DNA from: Kiritimatiellia bacterium
GTDB lineage: Bacteria > Verrucomicrobiota > Kiritimatiellia > RFP12 > UBA1067
DNA length: 53,351 nucleotides
Direction: 5' to 3'
Assembly (NCBI GenBank): GCA_028686345.1
Contig: JAQUCE010000001.1
Location: 103,726-157,076 of the forward strand
Part shown: piece by piece, positions 1 to 8,917 of the stretch
Layout: every line of letters begins with the position of its first letter
How positions within the stretch are numbered: position 1 is the first letter of the stretch
Position numbers and translations under genes: made by a program
Notes under the pieces: generated by a model
Told to the model about the DNA's origin: nothing
Databases searched by the model: none
Seen by the model: the letters and a program-made list of their open reading frames with translations, nothing else

Positions 1-233
1 AACGAACGGTTGCTGCGCAAGGTTTGTTGTCCAGCCTTTAGGCTGCCTGGCAACAAAGAGCACGCTGAAGCGTGAACAACGAACGGTTGCTGCGCAAGGT
101 TTGTTGTCCAGCCTTTAGGCTGCCTGGCAATAAAGAGCACGCTGAATCGTGAACAACGAACGGTTGCTGCGTAAGGTTTGTTGTCCAGCCTTTAGGCTGC
201 CTGGCAACAAAGAGAACACTTCGCATCGTGAAT
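1..233. repeat. Three tandem copies of a 77-bp palindromic repeat
   Basis: Copies begin at 1, 78 and 155 with an exact 77-bp period. The first two differ at only a few bases and the third decays at its end. Each unit holds two short hairpins: CAGCC-TTTA-GGCTG, flanked by TTGTTG and CAACAA, and CACGCT-GAA-GCGTG in the first copy. The array stops exactly where the glnN promoter starts. There are no unique spacers between copies, so it is not a CRISPR array. The motif GTTTGTTGTTCACGC in the nested palindrome at 48963-49070 looks related to the same family. Confidence 0.9.
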
Positions 234-261
234 TGCAAACCGTTTACAAAAATGATATACT
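233..261 (+). promoter_or_regulatory. Probable sigma-70-type promoter of glnN
   Basis: TTGCAA (233-238) and TATACT (256-261) are separated by 17 bp, the ideal spacing for a housekeeping promoter, about 50 bp before the glnN start. The same TTGCAA-17-TATA pattern occurs before the gene starting at 30764. No nitrogen-regulatory site was recognised. The assignment rests on the motif only. Confidence 0.5.
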
Positions 262-309
262 ATTCCGCTTTACTAAATAGGATTTGATGTCGATAAAATG
301 GAGCGTAAG

Positions 310-2481
310 ATGAGTGTTACACGGTGGAAGTTACCAGAGTATGCTAAGCAGCACCACGCCAGCGCTGGTTCCGGGCTGGAGGGTGAACGTGCGGATAAAT
401 ACTTTAGCAGGAATGTCTTTGGCGAGCGTGAGATGAAATCCAGGCTGCCTAAAGACATTTACAGCGCCATGCGCAAGACCATGGACGAGGGCGCACCTTT
501 AGACTTCAGTGTTGCCGATGTGGTCGCAACTGCCATGAGCAGCTGGGCGGTGGAGCGCGGCGCCACCCATTACGCGCATATCTTTTATCCGCTCACCGGC
601 AGCACCGCGGAGCGACATGACAGCTTTTACAGCCCGGATGGCAAGGGAGGCCTGGTGACTGAGTTCTCAGGGGCGCAGTTGATTCAGGGTGAGCCTGATG
701 CCTCCAGCTTCCCGAACGGCGGATTGCGCGCCACATTTGAGGCACGTGGTTATACGGCCTGGGATGTGACCAGCCCCGCATATTTAATGGAAGGGCGTAA
801 CGGCACTACGCTCTGTATTCCGACTGCGTTTTGTTCATGGAACGGCCAGGCGCTGGATAAAAAGGTGCCTTTACTGCGCTCCATGCAGGCTTTGAATAAG
901 CAGGTGAAGCGCGTTCTGAAATTGTTCGGACAAGATGACCCTGGCGTAATCACCTCCAGCGCCGGCCCGGAGCAGGAGTATTTCCTGATTGACCGCGCAC
1001 TCTATCTTGCCCGCCCTGACCTGGTTTGCGCTGGACGCACCCTTTTTGGCGCGCCGCCTGCCAAGGGACAACAGCTCGATGATCAGTATTTCGGCACTAT
1101 CCCTGAGCGCATACTTGCATACATGATGGAGGTTGATTGTTTGCTCTACAAACTGGGAATACCGGTCAAGACCCGTCATAACGAGGTGGCCCCGGCTCAG
1201 TATGAGATCGCCCCTGTTTATGAGAGCTCCAATCTGGCCAACGACCACCAGCAGCTTCTGATGCATGTGCTGCAGAGCGTTGCGCCCAAGTACGGCTTGG
1301 TCTGCCTGGTGCACGAGAAGCCCTTTGCAGGTGTCAACGGCTCCGGCAAACATGTCAACTGGTCGATTGGCGGTCCCACGGTCGGCAGCTTGCTGTCGCC
1401 AGGTGATACCCCGCATGAGAACATGCAGTTTCTAGTGTTCTGCGCGGCGATTGTCATGGCGGTCAATAAACACGCGGTGATGTTGCGCGGGGCGGTGGCG
1501 CACGCGGGTAATGATCACCGCCTGGGTGCCAATGAGGCGCCGCCAGCCATTATCTCTGTCTTCCTGGGCGAGCAATTGGATGACGTGTTCATGCAGCTTG
1601 CCGCCGGCGGCGCCAAAGAGTCCAAGCGCAAGGGGCTGCTGACTGTCGGGGTTGACACCCTGCCGGCGTTGCCCAAAGACGCGACCGACCGTAACCGCAC
1701 CAGCCCGTTTGCTTTCACAGGCAACCGCTTCGAGTTCCGCGCGGTTGGTTCCAGTCAGTCGATCTCCGGACCGCAGGTTGTGATTAACACCATTGTTGCC
1801 GAGGCGCTTGATTATGTTGCCACCGAGCTGGAGCAGGCGCCTGCGAATGATCCGGCTGAGTTCAACGCAGCTGTCCAAAACCTGCTGCAGAGGATTGTGC
1901 GCGAGAACAGCAGAATCATTTTCAACGGCGACAACTACTCGGCCGCATGGGCGGAGGAGGCGGAAAAGCGCGGCTTGCCGAACAATCCGAGTACACCGGG
2001 CGCCTTTGATGCCATGGATGTTGAAAGCACCTATGCTGTTTTTGAGAAATACAGTGTTCTCAGTCGGGAAGAGACAGCGAGCCGTTTCGAGATCTATCGC
2101 GAGAAGTACGTCATGGATGTTATGATTGAGGCGAACATGACCTTCAGCATGGCGAAAACAATGATCTTCCCGGCTGTGGTCAAACACCAGAAGCTGCTGG
2201 CAGAGACGATCATCGCCATTAAGGGTGCCGGCGTGGATGCCTGCAATGCCGGATTGCAGGAGGTTACCAACCTGAACGCTGAACTTCAGCAGGCAACTGC
2301 GGCGCTGGATAAAGCGCGGAAGCTGCCGAAACTTGATATTGTCGCGCAGTGCCACTACATGGCTGACACCGTGATCCCGGCCATGAACGCGGTGCGCGCG
2401 GTGGCAGATAAGCTGGAGTGCATTGTCGCGGATGAGTTCTGGCCCTTGCCGACCTATCAGGAGATTCTGTTCACCAACTAA
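310..2481 (+). CDS. glnN: Glutamine synthetase type III
   Basis: Makes glutamine from glutamate, ammonia and ATP in the cytoplasm. The protein is 723 aa from the chosen start, the usual size for GSIII and far longer than GSI. The N-terminal GSIII-type stretch [15 protein letters not shown] is present, as are [12 protein letters not shown] and the ATP/metal-site region GKHVNWSI (about residue 350), and a long helical C-terminus. ATG 310 is preferred over ATG 298 because GGAG at 300-303 sits 6 bp before it; no Shine-Dalgarno lies at good distance from 298. It is preceded by a good promoter and a 77-bp repeat array. No other nitrogen gene is adjacent. Large antisense open frames inside it are shadows. 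Confidence 0.95.
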   Translation: MSVTRWKLPEYAKQHHASAGSGLEGERADKYFSRNVFGEREMKSRLPKDIYSAMRKTMDEGAPLDFSVADVVATAMSSWAVERGATHYAHIFYPLTGSTAERHDSFYSPDGKGGLVTEFSGAQLIQGEPDASSFPNGGLRATFEARGYTAWDVTSPAYLMEGRNGTTLCIPTAFCSWNGQALDKKVPLLRSMQALNKQVKRVLKLFGQDDPGVITSSAGPEQEYFLIDRALYLARPDLVCAGRTLFGAPPAKGQQLDDQYFGTIPERILAYMMEVDCLLYKLGIPVKTRHNEVAPAQYEIAPVYESSNLANDHQQLLMHVLQSVAPKYGLVCLVHEKPFAGVNGSGKHVNWSIGGPTVGSLLSPGDTPHENMQFLVFCAAIVMAVNKHAVMLRGAVAHAGNDHRLGANEAPPAIISVFLGEQLDDVFMQLAAGGAKESKRKGLLTVGVDTLPALPKDATDRNRTSPFAFTGNRFEFRAVGSSQSISGPQVVINTIVAEALDYVATELEQAPANDPAEFNAAVQNLLQRIVRENSRIIFNGDNYSAAWAEEAEKRGLPNNPSTPGAFDAMDVESTYAVFEKYSVLSREETASRFEIYREKYVMDVMIEANMTFSMAKTMIFPAVVKHQKLLAETIIAIKGAGVDACNAGLQEVTNLNAELQQATAALDKARKLPKLDIVAQCHYMADTVIPAMNAVRAVADKLECIVADEFWPLPTYQEILFTN

Positions 2482-2596
2482 AGCAGCTTATCGGTGTAAC
2501 CAAGTGAGTTTGTGTGCTGGTCGAAAGGTGCGCGTCTCTATTGGTAAGTGCATGGCAGCAGAAATCAAAGTCCGGGTCAGCAAACAATGCCACCAA

Positions 2597-2636
2597 GTCA
2601 CCCGGTCACCCGGTCACGGAGTCACCCGGTCACGGA
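2597..2636. repeat. Five 8-bp direct repeats (GTCACCCG/GTCACGGA)
   Basis: Five back-to-back octamers: GTCACCCG, GTCACCCG, GTCACGGA, GTCACCCG, GTCACGGA. They lie between glnN and nadE in a 232-bp gap that holds nothing else recognisable. Arrays with the same 8-bp period but other sequences occur at 38166 and 38532. Confidence 0.85.
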
Positions 2637-2713
2637 GCAGCTTAGCCGGGACTGCGGGGCAACCACAGAAAAAATCAAGTTACAGGCAAGGCAACCAAGT
2701 GAGAGGATCAACC

Positions 2714-4651
2714 ATGAATCGAGAGTTAGGGTATTGCAGAGTCGGCGCGGCGGTGCCTGTTGTTCGCCCGGGGGCGGTGTCCGCGAATGTTAGCTCAATG
2801 CTGCGCTGCGCTGAGGAGGCGGCGGCAGCGGGGGCTGATGTGCTCGTTTTTCCCGAGCTTTCGATCACTGGCTACACCTGCGCCGATCTTTTCCTGCATG
2901 CGGCTCTGCTCGACGCAGCGGTTCAGGGGCTGGCGGAGTTTTTGCGCTGGAGCGTTGCGCTGAGCACGCTGCTCGTTGTTGGTATGCCGCTGCGCATTGA
3001 CGGGCTGCTATTCAATTGCGCGGTGGTGTGTCGCGCAGGGCGGGTTTTCGGGATAGTTCCCAAGGCTCACCTTCCCAACACGCGCGAGTGTTATGAGCAG
3101 CGCTGGTTCGCCTCAGCCGGGGAGCTGGCCTGCGACTCCCTCTCCCTGCTGGGCAGCGAGGTTCCTGTTGGGGGTGATCTGCTGTTCTATTTTGATGATC
3201 TGCCCGAGTGCGGGGTGGGCGTTGAGATTTGTGAGGATCTGTGGGGTGCGTTTCCTCCCAGCACAAGCTTGGCGTTGCAGGGCGCGAAGATCATCTGCAA
3301 CCTCAGCGCGAGCAATGCGTTGGCTGGCAAAGCTGTTGATCGGCAGTCATTGATCAGGCAGCACAGCGCACGCTGCGTTGTGGCGTATATCTACAGCAAC
3401 GCCGGGGTCGGGGAGTCGAGTACTGATCTGGTCTTTGCCGGCGACGCGCTGATCTGCGAGAACGGGAAGGTGCTGGGAGAGGGTGAGCGCTTTGCGCGGG
3501 AGGAGCGCCTCCTTGTGCGGGATGTTGACTATCAGTTCCTGGATTTTGAGCGCCGTCAAAATAATGTTTTTCAGCGTAGCGTGAGTTGTGTTGCCCCTGG
3601 ACGTAAGGTTTTGTGCGGGACTGCTGGCAGCCGCGAGGGTGTGGCTGGGAGCGGCTCGATTCTGCGGCAAATTGATCCCCATCCCTTTGTGCCGGCGGAT
3701 GAAGCACAAAGGGACGAAAGATGCGCCGAGATTTTAGCTATTCAAAGCAGCGCTCTGGCAACCCGGCTGAGTCATATTGGCTGCCGGAGAGTGGTGCTCG
3801 GCCTCTCCGGTGGAATTGATTCCTCGCTAGCACTGCTGGTCGCAATGGAGGCCTTTGAGCGTTTGGGGCTCGACAAAGCCGGGATTCGCGCTATTACCAT
3901 GCCGGGCTTTGGCACTACAGAGCGTACCCTTGACAACACGCGCGCTTTGGCTGCCGGCATTGGTGCGCAGCTGGAGGAGATTAATATCGAAGCTGCCTGT
4001 AAACAACATCTCGCAGATATCGGACACAGCGGCACAAAGCATGATATTGCTTATGAAAACACTCAGGCGCGGGAGCGCACGCAGATCTTAATGGATCGTG
4101 CCAACATGCTGGGTGCAATGGTGATTGGCACCGGCGACCTTTCAGAGCTGGCCCTGGGCTGGTGCACCTACAACGGCGATCACATGAGCATGTACGCTGT
4201 GAACAGCGGTGTTCCCAAAACATTGGCACTCCACCTGATCGAATGGGCGGCGCGCCATCGGGTAGGGGATCAGGCAGCAGGGGCACTGACGGACATCTTG
4301 AGTACGCCGATTTCGCCGGAGCTCCTGCCCCTTGATGCAGAGGGCGAAAGTGTGCAGCGCACTGAAGATGTGATCGGTCCCTATGAACTGCATGACTTCT
4401 TTCTTTACAACTTTATGCGCTGCGGATTTCCGGTGGCAAAGATCAGAGCCCTGGCAGCTGTTGCTTTTAAAGAGGTGTATGCGCCGGAGGTGATTGAACG
4501 CTGGCTGAAGCTCTTTATGGGGCGCTTCTTCGCGCAGCAGTTCAAGCGCTCCTGTATGCCTGATGGACCGAAGGTTGGCTCAGTCAATCTCTCGCCGCGC
4601 GGCGATTGGCGCATGCCCAGCGATGCCTCCAGCGAGATTTGGTCTGGGTGA
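2714..4651 (+). CDS. nadE: Glutamine-dependent NAD+ synthetase
   Basis: Last step of NAD biosynthesis: amidates nicotinate adenine dinucleotide using ammonia released from glutamine. The 645-aa protein has an N-terminal nitrilase-fold glutaminase with the complete Glu-Lys-Cys triad: E48 in FPELSITGY, K117 in VPKAHLPN and C173 in EICEDLW. The C-terminal synthetase has the ATP-pyrophosphatase loop LSGGIDSS near residue 362 and the GTGDLSELALGW region. An open frame extends upstream to 2423, but it overlaps glnN and the octamer repeats and does not look like protein. ATG 2714 follows AGAGG at a reasonable distance and aligns with family N-termini. The next gene starts 71 bp downstream. Confidence 0.95.
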   Translation: MNRELGYCRVGAAVPVVRPGAVSANVSSMLRCAEEAAAAGADVLVFPELSITGYTCADLFLHAALLDAAVQGLAEFLRWSVALSTLLVVGMPLRIDGLLFNCAVVCRAGRVFGIVPKAHLPNTRECYEQRWFASAGELACDSLSLLGSEVPVGGDLLFYFDDLPECGVGVEICEDLWGAFPPSTSLALQGAKIICNLSASNALAGKAVDRQSLIRQHSARCVVAYIYSNAGVGESSTDLVFAGDALICENGKVLGEGERFAREERLLVRDVDYQFLDFERRQNNVFQRSVSCVAPGRKVLCGTAGSREGVAGSGSILRQIDPHPFVPADEAQRDERCAEILAIQSSALATRLSHIGCRRVVLGLSGGIDSSLALLVAMEAFERLGLDKAGIRAITMPGFGTTERTLDNTRALAAGIGAQLEEINIEAACKQHLADIGHSGTKHDIAYENTQARERTQILMDRANMLGAMVIGTGDLSELALGWCTYNGDHMSMYAVNSGVPKTLALHLIEWAARHRVGDQAAGALTDILSTPISPELLPLDAEGESVQRTEDVIGPYELHDFFLYNFMRCGFPVAKIRALAAVAFKEVYAPEVIERWLKLFMGRFFAQQFKRSCMPDGPKVGSVNLSPRGDWRMPSDASSEIWSG

Positions 4652-4722
4652 GAGAGTGTCCCAGAGCGGCAAAGTACGCATAGAAAACAAGCAGACAAAA
4701 AGCAGCAGTGCGAAGTTGAACC

Positions 4723-5547
4723 ATGGTAAATAAAAGTAGAAACAAAACACCTGTTTTAGAGTTAAGCGGCCTTTCGGTTGTCTATAAACGCGTTGGCCGT
4801 CCAGCATTACGCGCTGTCAATAAGGTCTCCCTCTCTCTGCCCGCAGGGGGCTCGCTCGGAATTGTGGGTGAAAGCGGGTGCGGCAAGAGTTCGCTGGCGC
4901 GAGTCATTATGGGGCTGCATCCGCCGCATGAGGGGGCATTGCTTTTTGAAGGCAGGAGCATTGCGATATTCACTCGCGCCCAGCGCGTCCAGTACAGGCG
5001 CAGGGTACAGATGATCTTTCAGGATGCAACAGGGTCGCTCAATCCGCGCATGACTGTCCGGCAGAGCCTCGAGGAGGTGCTCAGAGTGCACCGAATCTGC
5101 GCGGCCAAGGAGATTGAAAGCCGCGTGGACTCCCTGTTGGAGCGGGTGGCATTGTCAAAAAAGATACTGGATTCATATCCCCGTGAGATGAGCGGTGGCC
5201 AGTGTCAGCGCGTGAGTATTGCGCGCTGCCTGGCCTTGGGTCCGGAGGTGATCATCGCGGATGAGCCTGTTAGCGCGCTGGATGTCTCGGTGCAGGCGCG
5301 CATACTCAATCTGTTGCTCAAGCTGCAGCAGGAGCTGAACCTGGCCTTGATTCTGATCTCGCATGATCTGGCGGTGGTCAAACATGTCTGTGATGAGGCA
5401 GTCGTTATGTACGCCGGGGAGTTTGTCGAAGTTGGCTGCACGCTTGATGTGCTCGAAAACCCCCAGCACGCCTACACTAAATCTCTGCTGGCAGCGGTCC
5501 CGGATGTCAAACGGGCACTGCGGAAACAGGCAGTGATCAAGCTGTGA
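4723..5547 (+). CDS. Oligopeptide/dipeptide ABC transporter ATP-binding protein (OppF/DppF-like)
   Basis: Cytoplasmic ATPase of a peptide-type ABC importer, 274 aa. Walker A GESGCGKS lies at 49-56, the Q-loop is MIFQDATGSLNPRM, the signature is SGGQCQR, Walker B is VIIADEP followed by SALDVS, and the switch histidine is in ISHDL. The C-terminal part carries the short peptide-transporter tail (NPQHAYTKSLLAAVP) typical of OppD/OppF. No permease, partner ATPase or binding protein is nearby, so its complex is encoded elsewhere or it is an orphan. Substrate cannot be deduced. Confidence 0.88.
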   Translation: MVNKSRNKTPVLELSGLSVVYKRVGRPALRAVNKVSLSLPAGGSLGIVGESGCGKSSLARVIMGLHPPHEGALLFEGRSIAIFTRAQRVQYRRRVQMIFQDATGSLNPRMTVRQSLEEVLRVHRICAAKEIESRVDSLLERVALSKKILDSYPREMSGGQCQRVSIARCLALGPEVIIADEPVSALDVSVQARILNLLLKLQQELNLALILISHDLAVVKHVCDEAVVMYAGEFVEVGCTLDVLENPQHAYTKSLLAAVPDVKRALRKQAVIKL

Positions 5548-5631
5548 GCAAGCCCGCCGCGGGGCGCGCTGTGGACAAACGGTTGGCAACTTGATCAAAA
5601 GAGCAAAACATATGCGCAAAGCCTGTGGTTC

Positions 5632-5725
5632 GGTGTCGCTCATAGAGCGACTGCTACACCTGCGCTGCACTGTGAAATGCAAGCCTTGTCGTTCGGTGTA
5701 GTAGCCGCTCTGTGAGCGGCATCGG
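5632..5725. repeat. Pair of inverted REP-like hairpins (BIME-like)
   Basis: Two copies of one palindromic element face each other. The right copy reads GTAG then CCGCTC-TGT-GAGCGG (5701-5720). The left copy, 5635-5651, contains GTCGCTC-ATA-GAGCGAC and matches on the minus strand with its own GTAG-like start. GTAG followed by a hairpin is the hallmark of REP elements mobilised by RAYT proteins. The 616-bp gap 5548-6163 holds this pair, the hexamer array at 5838, the hairpin at 5971 and no credible gene. Confidence 0.75.
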
Positions 5726-5837
5726 TTGACGATGTTGTGCGACGATGTTGGTTGACGATTAAAACTCAAGCCTGTGAAAATCGTCCACCAGCATCGTCGT
5801 CGCCGCTCAAGAGCCGGCGGCATTGCCGCCCTGGATA

Positions 5838-5911
5838 AGGATTGAGATGAGGATTAAGATGAGGATAGGTCCCAATCCTAATCCCAATCCTAATCGCAAT
5901 CTTAATCAAAG
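5838..5911. repeat. Degenerate hexanucleotide repeat with inverted halves
   Basis: The left half is built from variants of GGATTA/GGATGA and the right half from CCTAAT/CCCAAT, so the minus strand of the right half reads GATTAGGATTGGG. The halves meet near 5875 and could fold back imperfectly. It is low-complexity and non-coding. The origin is unknown. Confidence 0.75.
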
Positions 5912-5970
5912 AGTTATGGTTGCTAAGACCAAGTGATCAAGTTATAGGCAAGCCCGACCTCCGCAGCCCC

Positions 5971-6002
5971 GATTTCCAACCGGAGATGTCCGGTTGGAAA
6001 TC
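5971..6002. repeat. Perfect 14-bp inverted repeat (REP-like)
   Basis: Arms GATTTCCAACCGGA and TCCGGTTGGAAATC are perfect complements around a 4-nt loop (GATG). The arms share TTTCCAA with the longer hairpin at 44201-44248, so both look like members of one dispersed family. There is no T-run, so it is not a classical terminator for either flanking gene. Confidence 0.85.
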
Positions 6003-6163
6003 GGAACTGCGTTTTTGCGCAGCCTGATCATGCGCATGTCGCCCGCAGTCGCCCGCATAGCGGACGACTTCCTTGCTTCGCGCCTTGTCAAGCCAAACAA
6101 AGCTCGCGACAAAGTTTGCGGTAAAGAGAAGTAACACATGAAAAACCCGGAAGTGTCTATCGT

Positions 6164-6736
6164 ATGAATCACATCCCCTTGATATTAGGCTCTGTCTCAC
6201 CGCGACGCAGCAAGATTTTGCAGTCGATTACCAGCAACTTCACGATTTGTCACGCAGCGGTGGAGGAGATCCACAATGCAGCTGACCCGGTTGACACAGT
6301 TGTGCGCAATGCGGGCGCGAAGTATGCGGCTTGTCGCAGGCTGCATCCTGAGGCTGCCATTATTGCAGCCGACACCCTGGTCTGGTTCCAGGGGCGGCTG
6401 ATCGGCAAACCCAGGGATCTTCGGGAGGCAGCGGCGTTTCTGCGCGCCTTTTCAGGAAATTCCCAGATTGTTTTCAGCGGGGTAGCGCTGGGGATGCCGG
6501 GCGAGCGGCTGCCTGTTGTCCGGGTTGAAGCCTCATCCGTTGTGTTTAAAGAGCTGAGCGAAGAGGCGATTCAGGGTTATCTGCAAAGAACCGTGCCGCT
6601 GGACCGCGCCGGCGCTTATGACATTGATGAAAACAGTGAACTGCTGATAGCAGGGTATTGTGGCTCCTACACCAATATCATGGGACTGCCAAAAGAGCTA
6701 CTGCGTGACTGGCTGAGAGCGCAGCGGTTGATTTAA
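6164..6736 (+). CDS. maf: Maf-family nucleotide pyrophosphatase
   Basis: House-cleaning nucleoside-triphosphate pyrophosphatase that hydrolyses non-canonical or excess NTPs to NMPs (known for the family). The 190-aa product is family length. It has the opening loop LGSVSPRRSKIL, the catalytic-site stretch AADTLV with GKPRD, and the C-terminal DRAGAYDI region, all in family order. Which substrates it prefers (dTTP/UTP or m7GTP) cannot be told from this reading. It stands alone on the plus strand, with REP-type repeats upstream and pgsA convergent downstream. Confidence 0.92.
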   Translation: MNHIPLILGSVSPRRSKILQSITSNFTICHAAVEEIHNAADPVDTVVRNAGAKYAACRRLHPEAAIIAADTLVWFQGRLIGKPRDLREAAAFLRAFSGNSQIVFSGVALGMPGERLPVVRVEASSVVFKELSEEAIQGYLQRTVPLDRAGAYDIDENSELLIAGYCGSYTNIMGLPKELLRDWLRAQRLI

Positions 6737-6825
6737 AGCTACGAAATGCGCGAAAACAGCGAAATGTGAACTGCTGATATTCTGCTGCGATTGAAACTTA
6801 GTGACCGGGACACCCCTACCGCTTG

Positions 6826-7461
6826 CTAGCTCTCATCATCCGCTTTTTTTGACAGCAGTGCTTGCTTGAGATAGGGCATATACTCTCTGGTGTAGGTGAA
6901 CATGGACCACAGATTGATCGCAATCAGAAAGGCCTCCAGAAGGTAGATCAGCCATTGCGGCAGAAAGCAGGGGTGCAGTGCGGCGTAGACATAGATTACG
7001 CAGGCGATCGGAAAGCTGGCAGCTGTCCTGAACTTGCCCACCCAGTTAGCGCCGCAGTCAGCGCCAAACAGTGTTCCAACCGAGCGCAGGAAGGTGACCC
7101 ACTGATCCCGCAGAATATAGAGCACCGTGAAAATTAACATGACCAGCGCGTGCGCCCCTTCATCCGGTTGACGCCCCAGCAGCCAGAGCAGCGTGGGAAA
7201 GACCACCAGATAAAAAACTTTGTCCATCAGGGGATCAGCCATGGCCCCGAATTTTGAAACAACTCCCCACTTGCGCGCCAGCATCCCGTCAAAAAGATCG
7301 GTCAGAGCGGCCACTGCCAGCGAGATTGTTCCCAGTACAGCCAGAATCCGCAACTCCGGGTCATACGCGTGCACCACTGCCAGCACCATGAATAAAACGA
7401 CAAACGGCACTCTGGCAAAGGTGACAACATTCACAATTAGTAATCTGCTTTTTTGATCCAT
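6826..7461 (-). CDS. pgsA: CDP-diacylglycerol-glycerol-3-phosphate phosphatidyltransferase
   Basis: Integral membrane enzyme of phosphatidylglycerol synthesis, 211 aa with about six hydrophobic segments. The CDP-alcohol phosphatidyltransferase motif D-G-x2-A-R-x8-G-x3-D-x3-D is present as DGMLARK, then G, MADP and LMDK, at about residues 58-80. The family also contains phosphatidylserine and cardiolipin-type enzymes; the PgsA assignment rests on size and motif context. It is convergent with maf. Confidence 0.82.
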   Translation of the reverse strand: MDQKSRLLIVNVVTFARVPFVVLFMVLAVVHAYDPELRILAVLGTISLAVAALTDLFDGMLARKWGVVSKFGAMADPLMDKVFYLVVFPTLLWLLGRQPDEGAHALVMLIFTVLYILRDQWVTFLRSVGTLFGADCGANWVGKFRTAASFPIACVIYVYAALHPCFLPQWLIYLLEAFLIAINLWSMFTYTREYMPYLKQALLSKKADDES

Positions 7462-7704
7462 GTATGTATGAAACCATAAAGATCAGAATTTGAAAACATC
7501 AATCTCTCGTAAACACGAAAATATCGTAACTGGGCAAGGGGCAAGAAGTCGGAATTCAGGAGTCAGAACAAGAAAAGCGAGGGAATAGCTCGAAGGCCAG
7601 CAGTATCGGAGTCGGGGTCGGGGTCGATTTTACGCCCTTCGACCTCCGCCCCGAGTACACAGTGAAAGGTGCACCGCGGGGTGTAGGGTTGCTTCCAGCA
7701 TGTC

Positions 7705-7754
7705 CGCCGTAGCCTTGGCGTAGGAGGGTGTCTCAGTGGCAAAAAATTGGTTGC
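7705..7754 (+). repeat. 50-bp dispersed repeat, copy 1
   Basis: Identical base for base to 42249-42298. The right end (AAAAAATTGGTTGC plus the following CTATGCTGCGC) also matches 40854-40881 on the opposite strand with one extra base. It lies in the 591-bp gap 7462-8052, which otherwise holds short-period repeats and the TTATCAACA-rich stretch. No frame through it looks like protein. Confidence 0.9.
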
Positions 7755-7793
7755 TGCTATGCTGCGCTAGGCTCTTTGTGTTCATTATAGTTT

Positions 7794-7821
7794 CCTGACC
7801 CCTGACTCCTGACCCCTGATT
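7794..7821. repeat. Four 7-bp direct repeats (CCTGACC)
   Basis: Four consecutive heptamers: CCTGACC, CCTGACT, CCTGACC, CCTGATT. Nearby (about 7606-7627) a GTCGGG-type hexamer repeats several times. Similar 6-8-bp arrays with unrelated sequences lie next to other genes in this window. Confidence 0.8.
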
Positions 7822-7835
7822 ATGAAAATATCAAC

Positions 7836-8013
7836 TTATCAACAACATTATCAACATTATCAAGCAAAGGTTATAAACAGTTTATAATCAGGGTGTGCAT
7901 GACTTTTAAATTGTTTATTATAAGTGACTTAGATCTGTATATAAACTGTTGATATCTTGTGCTTGTTAATAACCCCTGATCTGAGGCATACTATGGGCAT
8001 TACGTTATCAACA
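7836..8013. promoter_or_regulatory. AT-rich stretch with repeated TTATCAACA boxes; possible origin or operator region
   Basis: Perfect TTATCAACA occurs at 7836, 7848 and 8005. Near matches are TTATCAAGC at 7857, and TGTTGATAT (7947) and TGTTAATAA (7964) on the other strand. The boxes differ by one base from the usual DnaA box TTATCCACA. A near-perfect palindrome, TTATAAAC-A-GTTTATAA, sits at 7871-7887. The region is clearly richer in A+T than its surroundings and ends 40 bp before the XRE gene. It could be a replication origin, or an operator for that regulator. No dnaA, dnaN or parAB is nearby. Confidence 0.35.
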
Positions 8014-8052
8014 GCTTCTCAACATTTAAAACCTAGAGCGTGAACCAGAGTT

Positions 8053-8619
8053 ATGGCACAATTACCGGAAGATTTTTGCAGGAAGGTCGCGGCTGCGCGG
8101 CGTGAACAGGGGTTGACACAAAGCGCACTGGCGAAAGCCGCTGGTTGTGCGCAAAGCGCAATCAGCATGTTTGAATCAGGGCACCCTGAAAAGCTCTCGA
8201 TGGAGTTTGTCGAGAAGATCGCCGGGATCCTCAAGATCCCTATGGCGGAGAAACCACGCACTCAAATTCCCGAACTCCCGCCGGCGTTTTCACTGCAAAA
8301 GGGTTATTGTCCAAATCCCGCCTGCTTGTCTAATATCCCTTATATTATCAATGACGAACTTTTTGTTTGGCCGGAGCTGATCTTGCTGACAGACAATATA
8401 AAATACTGCGTCACCTGCGGCGAGGTGCTGGAGCGGCGCTGTCCGGGCTGCGAGCGACCAGTCACGGCGGAGGGCGCCTGCTGCGCGAGCTGCGGCCATC
8501 CACGTGTGCTGGCAACACTGCCCCCGGGGGTGAGCAGCGAACTGTGGGTCATTGGACGCCGGGATGAGATCCGACAGTGGCGGAGCCTGCTTCAACCGCG
8601 CTATTGCCAGCAACGGTGA
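8053..8619 (+). CDS. XRE-family helix-turn-helix protein with zinc-ribbon cysteines, probably truncated
   Basis: Probable DNA-binding regulator, 188 aa. Residues about 8-60 form an XRE/Cro HTH (EQGLTQSALAKAAGCAQSAI, then MFESG). The rest has several CxxC pairs (YCVTCG, RRCPGC, CCASCG and others) arranged like a double zinc ribbon. The last ten or so codons read through bases that, on the minus strand, encode a beta-helix remnant, so the natural C-terminus appears to have been replaced near 8575-8590. An AT-rich region with a 17-nt palindrome lies upstream and could be its operator. No target can be proposed. Confidence 0.7.
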   Translation: MAQLPEDFCRKVAAARREQGLTQSALAKAAGCAQSAISMFESGHPEKLSMEFVEKIAGILKIPMAEKPRTQIPELPPAFSLQKGYCPNPACLSNIPYIINDELFVWPELILLTDNIKYCVTCGEVLERRCPGCERPVTAEGACCASCGHPRVLATLPPGVSSELWVIGRRDEIRQWRSLLQPRYCQQR

Positions 8620-8907
8620 TGTTGTTGAGGCTGCCGTTTTGATAGCAATAGACACCGCCACCACGCACAGAGGCCTGGTTTGCGTGGAGCAACACGTTTA
8701 TGGAGTCGTCGCCTTTGTTGTGATACACTCCGGTGCCGCGTTGTGATTGATTTCCGAAGACCGACGTTTCACGGAGGTAGCCACCATCGGAGAAATAGAC
8801 ACCACCGCCGTTGGTAAACGAACTGTTTAACCAAACTCTGCAGCGACATCGATTTACGGATGCGGAGGCCCGCGCCCCTCCAGCTTTTAAATCAACCTTG
8901 CACTGGC
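8575..8907 (-). pseudogene. Remnant of a right-handed beta-helix (Pmp/adhesin-like) gene
   Basis: On the minus strand one frame from about 8907 to 8575 has no stop and reads as tandem beta-helix rungs: FTNGGGVYFSDGG, SVFGNQSQRGTGVYH, ASVRGGGVYC, then NNITVAGNSA. This GGGVY...GN pattern is the same type of fold as the N-terminal part of the 2313-aa protein at 23823-30764. There is no start, no signal peptide and an in-frame TGA at 8908-8910. It is an internal fragment left by recombination. It occupies the 298-bp space between the XRE gene and the exported-protein operon. Confidence 0.7.
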
Positions 8908-8917
8908 CGGGTGCTGG

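Noticed and set aside
1..233. CRISPR-like array
   Set aside because: The 77-bp copies follow each other directly with no unique spacers and there are no cas genes.
1432..2355. Long minus-strand open frame inside glnN
   Set aside because: It is antisense to a highly conserved enzyme and its translation looks like a mirror of high-GC codons, with no domain.
2423..2713. N-terminal extension of NadE
   Set aside because: It overlaps glnN and translates the octamer repeats; the family N-terminus begins at 2714.
8053..8619. Prophage repressor
   Set aside because: It is XRE-type, but the zinc-ribbon cysteines and the lack of phage genes around it give no support.
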